NCBI GenBank assembly: GCA_964347345.1
Contig: CAYFYB010000002.1
Coordinates: forward strand, 81,183 to 145,182
Length of the DNA stretch: 64,000 bases
Reading direction: 5' to 3'
DNA from: JAJISG01 sp964347345
GTDB taxonomy: Archaea; Thermoplasmatota; Thermoplasmata; RBG-16-68-12; JAJISG01
Part shown: positions 51,579 to 59,849 of the stretch, piece after piece
Layout of the letters: each line of letters starts with the position of its first letter
Numbering within the stretch: position 1 is the stretch's first letter
The notes under the pieces: generated by a model
What the model was told of the DNA's origin: nothing
What the model saw: only the letters and a program-made list of their open reading frames with translations
Database searches by the model: none
Made by a program: the position numbers and the translations under genes

Positions 51579-52124
51579 CTAGGTCTTGGCACCTTCCCCG
51601 GACAGCTCCCGCTTCAGCTGATCCTTCAGCTCCGCAATCCTCTTGGCCGTATCTTGGACCTTGTCGACGAGGTCCCTGCGGGCGTCCAGGCCCGCATGGA
51701 TGAGGAAGGCCGCGCACTCTGACCGGCTCTCGAAGAGCCCCGCCTCCACCAGCAGGTCCATCCTGTCCAGGTCCTGGTCCCTCACCCTGGTCATCAGGGT
51801 GTTGGTCCTGCCCCGGAGGCCCTCTCTCAGGGTGCTCAGGTCGATGGCGGCGATGCTTGCGGTGGCGCCGTCCACGGCCTTCCTGACCTCCCGCCTTATC
51901 CGGCCCAGCTCGTCTGCCAGGGCGATCCTGATAACGCGCCCTCTGCCCCGCATGCGGACGGCTTCCTCCATTGCTTCGTCCACGGCTCGCAGGACTGCCT
52001 CCTTAAGAGCCTCTAAGGACCTCTCCCGCTCCTCGGCCTTTGCCTCGGCCCTCTCCTCGGGCTCTTCGTCTTCGACCTTCTCTTCCTCGCCTTTCACTTC
52101 TCCTGACTCGTCTTCGGGAGACAT
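51579..52124 (-). CDS. ribbon-helix-helix-like regulator with acidic coiled N-terminus
   Basis: A protein of about 181 residues. Residues 1-75 are highly charged and helical (SPEDESGEVKGEEEKVEDEE and onward). Residues about 125-175 contain MDLLVEAGLFESRSECAAFL, the pattern seen in archaeal ribbon-helix-helix proteins, ending in a coiled tail (AKRIAELKDQLKREL). I start at ATG 52124. An inverted repeat lies 6-24 bases upstream, between its TATA box and start, suggesting autoregulation. The ABC-2 exporter follows on the same strand and may be a target (inference). Confidence 0.65.
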   Translation of the reverse strand: MSPEDESGEVKGEEEKVEDEEPEERAEAKAEERERSLEALKEAVLRAVDEAMEEAVRMRGRGRVIRIALADELGRIRREVRKAVDGATASIAAIDLSTLREGLRGRTNTLMTRVRDQDLDRMDLLVEAGLFESRSECAAFLIHAGLDARRDLVDKVQDTAKRIAELKDQLKRELSGEGAKT

Positions 52125-52129
52125 GATAA

Positions 52130-52148
52130 CGTGTAATGTAATTACGCG
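52130..52148. promoter_or_regulatory. inverted repeat, candidate operator
   Basis: CGTGTAAT-GTA-ATTACGCG is an 8-3-8 inverted repeat with one mismatch. It lies between the TATA-like box and the start codon of the ribbon-helix-helix-like gene, where a bound repressor would block transcription. Confidence 0.5.
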
Positions 52149-52158
52149 TATTAATACC
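52149..52158 (-). promoter_or_regulatory. TATA box for the ribbon-helix-helix-like gene
   Basis: GGTATTAATA on the minus strand lies about 29 bases before the start codon at 52124 and abuts the inverted repeat. Confidence 0.55.
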
Positions 52159-52220
52159 TTCCTATCAACGACGATATCCACTGACAAACATTCTTAACCT
52201 GCAAGGGGCCAGGCGATTTC

Positions 52221-52835
52221 GTGACTCAGGGGGACGTTAAGGAGAGGGTCTTCGCCCTGGAAAAGGATTTCAAGAGGCTCGAGAAGCGGCTCGAGAGGCT
52301 CGTCCTCAAACTTGACAAGCAGGGGGGTCAATTCAAGAGCCTCGCCAAGGAAATGAAGGTCCGCCAGAAAAGGGAGGAGGTCCTCATGACTGCCCTGGGC
52401 ATCGAACCGAAGTCAAAGGTGGGGGAAAGAGGCCTCATCGAAGATATGGACGACTCCATCCTCCGCCTCGAGGACTACCTTCTGGCCATGGGAGAGAGGG
52501 TTCAGAGGATACTCGCGATGCTGCAGGGACACAGGGACGTCCTCGACCGGGTGAACGAGAGCGTGGTGAGTAAAGGCCAGCGGGATCGCATGAAGCTCGA
52601 GCTGGACATCATGATGAACAGCATCTCCATCCTGACCATGGCGGGCATCGAGATCGACCCCTCCATACCTGCGGAGTTGGACGAGCTCCGCAAGTCAGTG
52701 AGGGACACCAGGGAGGGCCTGGAGGGTCTCAAGAGGAGGAAGAGGGAGCTCGACAAGCGGCTGGAGGGGGAGATTAAGAAGTACAACCTGGAGGAGCTCT
52801 TCGCCCGGAGGAGGCAAATTCCGGGATACGGCTAG
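52221..52835 (+). CDS. coiled-coil protein of unknown function
   Basis: A 204-residue soluble protein made almost wholly of heptad-type charged helices: LEKDFKRLEKRLERLVLKLD near the start and LEGLKRRKRELDKRLEGEIK near the end, with a helical middle containing MMNSISILTMAGIEIDPSIP. It has no cysteine pairs, nucleotide motif or membrane segment. It is divergent from the ribbon-helix-helix-like gene with only 96 bases between the starts, so both may respond to the inverted repeat there. The stop interlocks with the next gene (CTAG). Confidence 0.7.
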   Translation: MTQGDVKERVFALEKDFKRLEKRLERLVLKLDKQGGQFKSLAKEMKVRQKREEVLMTALGIEPKSKVGERGLIEDMDDSILRLEDYLLAMGERVQRILAMLQGHRDVLDRVNESVVSKGQRDRMKLELDIMMNSISILTMAGIEIDPSIPAELDELRKSVRDTREGLEGLKRRKRELDKRLEGEIKKYNLEELFARRRQIPGYG

Positions 52836-53131
52836 GTGTGGGCCTTCCAGTAGAAATACTCAATCAGGGCTAGAAGGAGTATCAGGGCGAGGATTGCGCC
52901 CATAGAGATTGGAAAGATGGGATTTTGGACCTCCAGGAGGCCCGTCAGAAGGAGGGCCATGAGGGAGAAGGAGCCGAGACCAGAGATCAGGCCCAGGTAC
53001 TCCACCCTGTAGGTCCTCTTCCCCTTAGGCAGCCTCTGCCTCTTGGGCAGGGCCCAGGCCATCACCATGAGGAGCCACGAGATGCCTGCTATAAGCAGCA
53101 GGATAGAGACGTAAGGGTTCAGGGTGGCCAC
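52832..53131 (-). CDS. small membrane protein of unknown function
   Basis: A 99-residue protein with three hydrophobic segments (SILLLIAGISWLLMVMAWAL, GLISGLGSFSLMALLLTGLL and ISMGAILALILLLALIEYFY) and a basic loop PKRQRLPKGKRTYRVE between the first two. No family was recognised. It is convergent with the coiled-coil gene, with a four-base stop overlap. Confidence 0.65.
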   Translation of the reverse strand: MATLNPYVSILLLIAGISWLLMVMAWALPKRQRLPKGKRTYRVEYLGLISGLGSFSLMALLLTGLLEVQNPIFPISMGAILALILLLALIEYFYWKAHT

Positions 53132-53195
53132 AGGACAGAACCGCCTGAAGCAATCGAAAAACTTCCGACGCCATTATCGCCAGCGAGAAGGCGAC

Positions 53196-54053
53196 CTACA
53201 CTTTCCCGGCCTGATGAAGAACGGCAACCACCTCCCGGACGAGGCGAGCCGCCAATGCCGCGGTGTTCCCTTGGTCCCAGGGAGGACTGACTTCCGTGAC
53301 GTCGAAGCCTACAAGCCGGCTTGCCAGAGCACCTATAATGCGCTTGACGTGATGGGGCGTCAGCCCAAAGGGCTCTGGATTGCCCACCGCCGGGGCGTAA
53401 GCGGGATCGATGGCGTCCATGTCCAGGCTGAGGTAGACCTCTCCCGGAAGGTCGTCCAGGGTCCTCAGGACGCCTTTTAGGCCATTCTCCAAGACCTCGA
53501 AAGACGGCACGTACCTCAGGCCCATCTCCTCGACGGCCTTCGCTTCCTCCCTGGAGTAGGAACGGACGCCGACCACCAGCACGCAGTCTGCTCCCACGTG
53601 CTCCACAACCCTTCGCGTCACGCAGGCGTGGCTGTTCCTGTCCTCCAGGTAAGCCTCTCTGAAGTCCATGTGGGCGTCCAAGACGAGGAAGGATGGACGA
53701 CCTAGGGCCCTGACACAGGGTGGTGTGATGGAATGCTCCCCGCCCAAGGCGACGGCAACCTTGCCTGCCGAGGCCAGATCCTGGGCGAAGGCCTCAACCT
53801 GCTGTGCCATGACCTCCGACCTTCCGAACTCTCCTAGGTTGCCCAGGTCGCAAAACCGCGCATCCCGAAGGTCGAGGCCGAGGTCCATGTGGTAGGTTTC
53901 GAAGTTGTAGGAAGCCTGGCGGATGGCGTTGGGGGCGAAGCGGGAGCCCGACCGATAGCTCGATGTGCCGTCGAAGGGAACTCCAAAGATGGCCAAGGGG
54001 CAGCCTTCAGAATCCGCAGAGGCGTCGGCAAAGAGGAGGCTCTCCATCGCCAT
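53196..54053 (-). CDS. speB: agmatinase / arginase-family ureohydrolase
   Basis: A manganese ureohydrolase of about 285 residues, most likely splitting agmatine into putrescine and urea. The metal ligands are in VALGGEHSITPP, VLDAHMDFREAY and LSLDMDAIDPAYAP. The N-terminus AIFGVPFDGTSSYRSGSRFAP is characteristic of agmatinases. I start at ATG 54053, four bases after the aIF5A stop. Linkage to aIF5A makes sense because polyamines feed hypusine formation on that factor. Confidence 0.94.
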   Translation of the reverse strand: MAMESLLFADASADSEGCPLAIFGVPFDGTSSYRSGSRFAPNAIRQASYNFETYHMDLGLDLRDARFCDLGNLGEFGRSEVMAQQVEAFAQDLASAGKVAVALGGEHSITPPCVRALGRPSFLVLDAHMDFREAYLEDRNSHACVTRRVVEHVGADCVLVVGVRSYSREEAKAVEEMGLRYVPSFEVLENGLKGVLRTLDDLPGEVYLSLDMDAIDPAYAPAVGNPEPFGLTPHHVKRIIGALASRLVGFDVTEVSPPWDQGNTAALAARLVREVVAVLHQAGKV

Positions 54054-54057
54054 GTTC

Positions 54058-54444
54058 CTATGGCCTCGTGAGCTTGCGCCTGCCCATGGCCACGAGGTAG
54101 TGGACCTCGGTCCCTGGTTCCAGGCGACCTTCGAAGTCCTCCGGGATAGGCAGCTCGAAGGTCTCATAGTTCTCCAGGTCCATGAGCTGGACCTCCTTTC
54201 CTGCCATGGTGAGGACCTGGGCCTTTCGGCGATCGATCATGGGGACCCTCACCTTGTGGGTGACGGGGTGCACAAAGCTCCTCTTCTGGCCGTCGAAGAG
54301 ACCGAAAGCCTCTATCCTGGCCTTGGCCTCACCATGCTTCCCTGGCTTGCTGATGGTCACGCTGATGATCCTGCAAGGCTCGTCGCCGATCATCACGAAA
54401 CGATTGGGCTTCAGCTCTCTGACCTCTGCCTGCGTCCAAGCCAT
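54058..54444 (-). CDS. eif5A: translation initiation factor aIF5A
   Basis: A 128-residue factor that helps ribosomes through difficult peptide bonds. The hypusine site is SKPGKHGEAK, with the modified lysine at K36. The C-terminal OB-fold (VQLMDLENYETFELPIPE) is complete. It is transcribed with agmatinase. GATATAAGG about 31 bases upstream suggests a leaderless mRNA. Confidence 0.97.
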   Translation of the reverse strand: MAWTQAEVRELKPNRFVMIGDEPCRIISVTISKPGKHGEAKARIEAFGLFDGQKRSFVHPVTHKVRVPMIDRRKAQVLTMAGKEVQLMDLENYETFELPIPEDFEGRLEPGTEVHYLVAMGRRKLTRP

Positions 54445-54471
54445 CGTATCGGGGGAAGGAATAGGAGGGTC

Positions 54472-54479
54472 GATATAAG
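54472..54479 (-). promoter_or_regulatory. TATA box for aIF5A-agmatinase
   Basis: CTTATATC on the minus strand is centred about 31 bases before the aIF5A start codon. Confidence 0.55.
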
Positions 54480-54578
54480 GCTTCTCAGTACTCTTGCGAC
54501 CCCAAGGTCCCGACTCCGAAACGATAACTGTTCCAAAACGTTTATTTCGAGGCCCGGGAACAGCCCCTCGGAGAGCGC

Positions 54579-54890
54579 ATGGAGGAAATAAGGTCGCGCA
54601 TAAGCTTCAAGACTGGCCTCTTTCTAGCCATGCTTGGCTTCCTGTTCACCCTCGGCGGAGCCATAGCCGTCATCATCCTGGGCGTTCCAGCGGTGTCCGA
54701 GGCCCTCATCAGCCTCACCATGGGAGACGAGGTAAGGCGGGCCTTCTTCCTCAGCGGCTCGATCGCTACCGTCATCATCGGGCTGCTCCTGTTCTACATC
54801 GGCCAGGACAAGATCAGGCAGAAGCAGTTCATGGAGGTCCTGCGAAGGGAGGTGGAGAAGCCCCAGGTCTACAAGGAGCCTCCCTACTAG
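54579..54890 (+). CDS. small two-helix membrane protein, unknown function
   Basis: A 103-residue protein with two hydrophobic segments (GLFLAMLGFLFTLGGAIAVI and LSGSIATVIIGLLLFYIG) and a charged tail (QKQFMEVLRREVEKPQ). A TATA-like GTTTATTT lies about 36 bases upstream. No family was recognised, and it stands alone. Confidence 0.65.
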   Translation: MEEIRSRISFKTGLFLAMLGFLFTLGGAIAVIILGVPAVSEALISLTMGDEVRRAFFLSGSIATVIIGLLLFYIGQDKIRQKQFMEVLRREVEKPQVYKEPPY

Positions 54891-54970
54891 TGGCCGCCCA
54901 CAGCACTTTGTGGACTGGATGGTTATCAGGGTTGTTCAGGACCTCCAAATGCGGGTTTATCATGCAACTC

Positions 54971-54977
54971 TTTTATA
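54971..54977 (+). promoter_or_regulatory. TATA box for the acyl-CoA synthetase gene
   Basis: TTTTATA is centred about 25 bases before the ATG at 54999, indicating a leaderless mRNA. Confidence 0.55.
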
Positions 54978-54998
54978 GAGGCCGAGGGCATCCTTGAA

Positions 54999-56684
54999 AT
55001 GGAAGGAGGTTTCGCTTTGGAGAAGTTAGAGGAGAGGCCCTGGATGAAGTTCTGGCCTGACGGCGTGCCTCAGACGCTGGAGTATCCCGAGATGCCCCTC
55101 TACCAGATTCTGAAGGACACCGCCTCGCGGGTCCCGCGGAAGACCGCCACCATCTTCTTCAACAACCCCCTCACCTACCAGGAGCTCAATCTTCAGTCAG
55201 ACAAGATGGCAGTCTTCTTGAAGAGTCTGGGAGTTGAAAAAGGAGACCGCGTGGCCCTGTTCCTGCCCAACTGTCCCCAGTTCGTCATCTCCCACTTTGG
55301 GATTCTCAAGGCCGGGGGCGTGACGGTGCCCTTCAACCCTACGTACACGGAGAGGGAGGTACAGAGACAGCTGGAGGATTGTGGCGCCCGGGTCATGATC
55401 GCCCTGGACATGGTCTACGAACCCATCCACAATGTCCGCAAGGAGACCTCCCTGGAGCAGGTCGTCCTCACGAGTATGGTGGATTACCTACCGACGCTCT
55501 ACGGCATGTTCGCTGCCATCCGCGGGATAGAGCCAAGGTCGTTCCCAGACACCCTCCGCTTCCAGAAGGTCCTGGCAAAGGCCAAGGGCGAACCTCCCGT
55601 CGTGGACATCGACCCCAAGGAGGACCTGGGCATACTGCTGTACACGGGCGGCACTACGGGAGTCCCAAAGGGTGTGATGCTCAGCCACTACAACCTGGTA
55701 GCCAACGCCATCCAGACGAGCAGTTTCAGCTACATGGGTGGAGACGCCGTCGTCCTGGCAATCCTGCCCTTCTTTCATAGCTACGGGATGACGGTCTGCA
55801 TGCACACCCCCGTCTATCTGGGAGCTACGACCGTCCTCATGCCCAAGTTTGGGAAGGATGAGACCCTGGAGGCCATCGAGAGGCAACGCCCCACCCACTT
55901 CCCCGGGGTGCCGACCATCTACGTGGCCCTCCTCTCTCACCGGGATCTGAAGAGATACAGCCTCAAGTCTGTTCAGTACTGCGTCTCCGGAGCCGCACCC
56001 TTACCGGCAGAAGTTGCCCGCCGGTGGAAGGAGGCCACCGGTGCCATGATCGTTGAGGGCTACGGGTTGACAGAGACAAGCCCTGTGACCCATGTGAACC
56101 CCATGGACGACTGGTCCAAGGTCCGCTTCGGCTCCATCGGGATACCGGTCATGGACACCGAGGCCAAGGTGATGGACCTGGAGACCGGGAGGAAGGAGAT
56201 GGCGGTGGGGGAGGTGGGGGAGCTGGCCATCCGCGGACCTCAGGTCATGAAGGGCTACTGGCAGAAGGAGGAGGAGACCCAACAGGTCCTGCGGGACGGC
56301 TGGTTCTACACTGGAGACATCGCTAAGATGGACGAGGACGGCTACTTCTACATCGTGGACCGGAAGAAGGACATGATCATCGTCGGAGGCTTCAACGTCT
56401 ACCCGAGGGACATCGAAGAGGTCCTCTTCGAACACGAGGCGATCGAGCTGGCTTCCGTGATAGGGGTCCCCGATGAGTTCCACGGAGAAGCTCCCAAGGC
56501 CTTCGTGGTCCTCAAAAAGGAGCACCGAAGCAAGGTTACTGAGGAGGAGCTGCTGGAGCACTGCCGGAAGAGGATGGCGAAGCACAAGGTCCCCAAGTAC
56601 GTGGAGTTCAGGGATGAGCTACCTACCACTCTAGTGGGAAAGGTCCTGCGGAGGGAGCTCCGCGAGGACCAAGAGGGTGGCTAA
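54999..56684 (+). CDS. long-chain fatty-acid-CoA ligase (AMP-forming)
   Basis: A 561-residue ANL-superfamily enzyme that activates carboxylic acids, probably fatty acids, to acyl-CoA through an acyl-AMP. It has the phosphate loop YTGGTTGVPKGVMLSH near residue 215, EGYGLTETSPVTH near 350, YTGDIAKMDEDGYFYI and DRKKDMIIVGGFNVYPRDIE at the hinge, and the catalytic lysine in LVGKVLRRELRE near the end. The exact chain length cannot be read. The stop interlocks with the convergent symporter gene (CTAA). Confidence 0.93.
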   Translation: MEGGFALEKLEERPWMKFWPDGVPQTLEYPEMPLYQILKDTASRVPRKTATIFFNNPLTYQELNLQSDKMAVFLKSLGVEKGDRVALFLPNCPQFVISHFGILKAGGVTVPFNPTYTEREVQRQLEDCGARVMIALDMVYEPIHNVRKETSLEQVVLTSMVDYLPTLYGMFAAIRGIEPRSFPDTLRFQKVLAKAKGEPPVVDIDPKEDLGILLYTGGTTGVPKGVMLSHYNLVANAIQTSSFSYMGGDAVVLAILPFFHSYGMTVCMHTPVYLGATTVLMPKFGKDETLEAIERQRPTHFPGVPTIYVALLSHRDLKRYSLKSVQYCVSGAAPLPAEVARRWKEATGAMIVEGYGLTETSPVTHVNPMDDWSKVRFGSIGIPVMDTEAKVMDLETGRKEMAVGEVGELAIRGPQVMKGYWQKEEETQQVLRDGWFYTGDIAKMDEDGYFYIVDRKKDMIIVGGFNVYPRDIEEVLFEHEAIELASVIGVPDEFHGEAPKAFVVLKKEHRSKVTEEELLEHCRKRMAKHKVPKYVEFRDELPTTLVGKVLRRELREDQEGG

Positions 56685-58207
56685 CCACCACCCCATTTCC
56701 AGAAGGGCTTCGTCGACTCCTCTGGGGCCCGCTTTGTGAACAGGCTCACCACCACGGCCAGGATGAGGGCCACGATGAAGGCAAGCGCGATGGGGGGCAC
56801 CAGGAGGGTGTAGCCTATGAGCTGTCGCCCGTAGATGAGGACAGGGATTAGGAACACGATGGGCGGTACTATTAGACAAGCATAGGCCGCGGCCCGCGTC
56901 ATCCCTTTCCAGTACATCCCGAGGATGATTGGGATGGCCAGGGCGGATCCGCTGATGGCGAACACGAGGCTGGCGCCGATGAGGAGGGAGCCGATGGGGA
57001 AGACGATGGCGATGGCCAGGGTGATGAGGCCTATGACTATGATGAACACCCGGCTCCACTTGAACATCGATTCCTTCGTCACATCCGGGCGTACAACTCC
57101 GATCATGTCGTTCACCAGGAAGAGAGACGCGTAGAGGAGCATCGCGGTGGACGTCGAGATCGCAGCGGCAAAGCCGCCGAGGAGGGCCACGATGCCTATC
57201 TCGGGAGGCAGGTGATTGAGGATGAGGATCGGGAAGGCCAAGTCGGGGTCGTAGCGACCACTGGCGGGGAGGGTGGGCTCAAGGACGCGGGTGGCGATGC
57301 CGATGAGGGGGATCGCGATCCACGTGACTGCAATCAAGAGGGAGGCGAGGAGCCCGCCCTTGATCATCTCCCTCACGGACTTGGAACCCAGAAGGATGGA
57401 GGGCCAGAAGGGGGCGGACCAGGCAAACATGTTCGCGATCATGAAGTTCAGAAGGATGACGATCGGGAAGGCTCCGGCGAAGCCCAGGAGACCGCCTTGG
57501 ACGATGCTGTAGGGGGAATCGGGATGGACGCTTCCCTCCACCGTCGCAGCCTCCGCGTGGAGTCCCCCGAGACCACCAATCTGGGGAAGGGAGAGGACGA
57601 AGAGGGCGGCCGCCCAGACTCCGGCCAGAATGACGAACTGGTGGACGATGTTCGTCCTGATGACAGAGAGGTAACCTCCCAGGCCGATGTAGATCACGAT
57701 GAAGGCGAAGAGGGCCATGGATATCTGGATGGGAAAGCCCGTCACAACCTCCATCGCCAGGCCAAACCCTTTGATTTGGAGCATCGTGAACAGGACCACG
57801 AAGATGAGGCCCCAGAACGCTGCGATGAACTGGAGGGGGCTCCGCCTCTTCCCCAGCTCGAACCGCGTCTTCATGGCCTCAGGGAGGGTGAAGGGAGGCG
57901 CTGCCGGCCTTCTAAGCCGGTAGCCAATGAAGAGGGCCATGATCAAGGCGACCATCCAGGCAAGGGCCCAGCCGATGACGGAGGCGTAACCGTGCTCGTA
58001 GGAGGTACCGATCCCGCCAAAGAGCGAGACGGTGCTGATGAAGGAGCCGGATATCAGGAAGGCGAAGGCCAGGTATGAGACCACCCGGCCCCCGACCGAG
58101 AGTTCTAGGTAGGTTCGGACACGGGTGGCCACCCGGTGGGCGATGAAGAAGATGACAACCAGGTAGGCGATGAATGCGATGACGAAGGGCCACTGGATCT
58201 CGGCCAT
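56681..58207 (-). CDS. sodium:solute symporter (SSS family)
   Basis: A 508-residue membrane protein with about 13 hydrophobic segments. SSS features include FLISGSFISTVSLFGGIGTS in the first helices, GFGLAMEVVTGFPIQI, and AISTSTAMLLYASLFLVNDM near residue 345, which corresponds to the second sodium-site helix of the LeuT fold. The substrate could be a carboxylate, vitamin or amino acid. Its start follows the stop of a 33-residue membrane protein by three bases, so the two are surely translated together. Confidence 0.9.
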   Translation of the reverse strand: MAEIQWPFVIAFIAYLVVIFFIAHRVATRVRTYLELSVGGRVVSYLAFAFLISGSFISTVSLFGGIGTSYEHGYASVIGWALAWMVALIMALFIGYRLRRPAAPPFTLPEAMKTRFELGKRRSPLQFIAAFWGLIFVVLFTMLQIKGFGLAMEVVTGFPIQISMALFAFIVIYIGLGGYLSVIRTNIVHQFVILAGVWAAALFVLSLPQIGGLGGLHAEAATVEGSVHPDSPYSIVQGGLLGFAGAFPIVILLNFMIANMFAWSAPFWPSILLGSKSVREMIKGGLLASLLIAVTWIAIPLIGIATRVLEPTLPASGRYDPDLAFPILILNHLPPEIGIVALLGGFAAAISTSTAMLLYASLFLVNDMIGVVRPDVTKESMFKWSRVFIIVIGLITLAIAIVFPIGSLLIGASLVFAISGSALAIPIILGMYWKGMTRAAAYACLIVPPIVFLIPVLIYGRQLIGYTLLVPPIALAFIVALILAVVVSLFTKRAPEESTKPFWKWGGG

Positions 58208-58210
58208 CGC

Positions 58211-58312
58211 TCACACCCCCTCCGGTATCCTGCGAATCAGGATGTACCCGAAGACCCACGGTAGCGCGTGGATTATGGCGTAGAGCACCCAAACAAACAC
58301 GTAGTGTTCCAT
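58211..58312 (-). CDS. 33-residue membrane protein, likely symporter partner
   Basis: A tiny open frame from ATG 58312, MEHYVFVWVLYAIIHALPWV followed by FGYILIRRIPEGV, encodes a single hydrophobic helix with a basic RR turn. It ends three bases before the symporter start. Small subunits of this kind (DUF3311-like or YhdT-like) often precede SSS transporters. The tight spacing and hydrophobic composition support a real gene, although it is too short for firm family assignment. Confidence 0.65.
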   Translation of the reverse strand: MEHYVFVWVLYAIIHALPWVFGYILIRRIPEGV

Positions 58313-58431
58313 CCCCTGCCTCCGCGGGGGGCCGATGGGAATTCATCTACATGAAGGTTTGTGCATATAGGCCGCGAGAGCCAGGCTTTGCAGCCTCCTC
58401 TCAGAGGTTCTCTTCCGGCCCCCCAACGAGT

Positions 58432-58755
58432 TCAGAGGATTCCCTTGAGCACCGCTTCTATCCTGGCCCTTGGGGCGACCCCAACAATCCTGTCCACAAG
58501 CTGTCCATCTTTGAAGAAAAGTAGGGTCGGCACCCCCATGATCCCGTACTTGACGGGGGAGTGAGGGTTGTCGTCGATGTTCAGCTTGGCAAAGGCAGCC
58601 CCGTCTTCGTACTTCTCCGACAGCTCCTCCACGATGGGGGAGATGACCTTGCAAGGCTGGCACCAGGGAGCCCAGAAATCGACGACCACTCGGCCCTCTT
58701 TTCTGATTATTTCCTCCAACTCTTCATCAGTGATGTCGACGGGCATGGGGGACAT
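58432..58755 (-). CDS. trxA: thioredoxin
   Basis: A 107-residue thioredoxin with active site WCQPC (C32, C35), preceded by VVVDFWAP. The cis-proline is in GIMGVPTLLFFKDG and the end is VGVAPRARIEAVLKG. Start MSPMPVDITDEE fits the family; a second ATG lies three codons in. It reduces protein disulfides with a thioredoxin reductase not found in this window. It sits between the symporter pair and nop5. Confidence 0.95.
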   Translation of the reverse strand: MSPMPVDITDEELEEIIRKEGRVVVDFWAPWCQPCKVISPIVEELSEKYEDGAAFAKLNIDDNPHSPVKYGIMGVPTLLFFKDGQLVDRIVGVAPRARIEAVLKGIL

Positions 58756-58790
58756 GGGCTTCGATAAAGCAGGGTGGGTTATGAGGCTAA

Positions 58791-59849
58791 CTATCGACGA
58801 CCTCGCCCTCGTCTCTTCGAAGGCCTCCTCCGGGGCCTCTGGGGAGGCCTCTCGTGAGTCCTCTTGACCTCTTCGATGGCCGTCTCCATCTCGGCCCTGA
58901 GGTCCGCGGCAAGGTGTCGTTTCGTATACGCATCAGCCCGGGCGGCGATGGCCAGCTTGGCTGCCAGGGCCCTGGCAATGACGCCCCTCTGCCAGTAAGG
59001 CGCTTTGTGCACCCACGGATGCTGAAACAGGATGCCGTGCTTGGGGGGCTTCGTGCCCTTCCGAAGGTGCCTGAAGAGGGCCTTCTCCGCCCCCAGAAGC
59101 TGGATGGTGCTGGCAGGCATCTTGGCCAGCTCCTCTAGCCCACCGGCGATGGAGAGCAACCTGGCTCCGATGATGGGACCCGCAAGGTCGGAGACGTTGG
59201 GAGCCACTTCCGCCATCTTCTCCTCCAGATAGTCCTCCAAGGAGGATCTCCGCAGCTGGACATCCGCGGCCAGTCGAGCGAGGTCCTGAACCGCCTTCAG
59301 GTCGCTGACGTCCAGGTCCGCCCCGACCGAATCGGCAAACTCCACGGGCATATCCTCCCTCCTCCCGTGCTCCGCCACCAGATCCAGGTAGCGCGCTGGG
59401 TCCACCATTCGAGCCAGTTCAGGAAAGTGGAGGGAGTACCAATCCCTCAGCCTCTCCATCAGCCTGTTGGAGGTGTGGGTAATGTCGTCCAGAGTCCTCA
59501 CCCCCTGGATGATGTGGTCCACCGGCTGGAAGGCCCTCTTCATCCTGAGCTTCCCCAGGACAATCATCGCCTCCCGGAGGAGGGCTGTGTCGAAACCGAA
59601 GTCTTCCGCCTTAAGGAAGGCCGGTGGCTCCTCGGCGAAGACGCCTCCAAGGGCCTCCAACCGTCTCTCCGTGACGAAGAATTCATCCAGGCCTTCCACC
59701 AGATTCATCTCCTCGTCCAGGATCTTCCTGTCTTCCATCAAGAGCATCTTTCTCGCGAGGACATCGGCGTCCTTGGCGAAAAGTGTGGATCTTACGACCT
59801 TCCCTTCCTCCAGAAGGAAGGTGCCAAACCAGGTGGAGTGGAGGAGCAT
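58791..59849 (-). CDS. nop5: Nop5 (Nop56/58-related) C/D box RNP protein
   Basis: A 352-residue scaffold of the archaeal C/D box sRNP, bridging L7Ae-bound guide RNA and the 2'-O-methyltransferase fibrillarin. The Nop domain is clear: YLEEKMAEVAPNVSDLAGPI, GARLLSIAGGLEELAKMPAS and IQLLGAEKALFRHLRKGTKP near residues 210-270, then HGILFQHPWV. A central coiled coil precedes it and a basic Arg/Pro tail (RPRRRPSKRRGRGRR) ends it. Fibrillarin usually lies next to nop5 in archaea but is not adjacent here. Confidence 0.95.
   Translation of the reverse strand: MLLHSTWFGTFLLEEGKVVRSTLFAKDADVLARKMLLMEDRKILDEEMNLVEGLDEFFVTERRLEALGGVFAEEPPAFLKAEDFGFDTALLREAMIVLGKLRMKRAFQPVDHIIQGVRTLDDITHTSNRLMERLRDWYSLHFPELARMVDPARYLDLVAEHGRREDMPVEFADSVGADLDVSDLKAVQDLARLAADVQLRRSSLEDYLEEKMAEVAPNVSDLAGPIIGARLLSIAGGLEELAKMPASTIQLLGAEKALFRHLRKGTKPPKHGILFQHPWVHKAPYWQRGVIARALAAKLAIAARADAYTKRHLAADLRAEMETAIEEVKRTHERPPQRPRRRPSKRRGRGRR

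Noticed and set aside
57212..58078. Plus-strand 288-codon frame opposite the sodium symporter
   Set aside because: Its sequence is an Asp/Glu/Gly-rich mirror of transmembrane codons; the minus strand encodes a complete SSS transporter.
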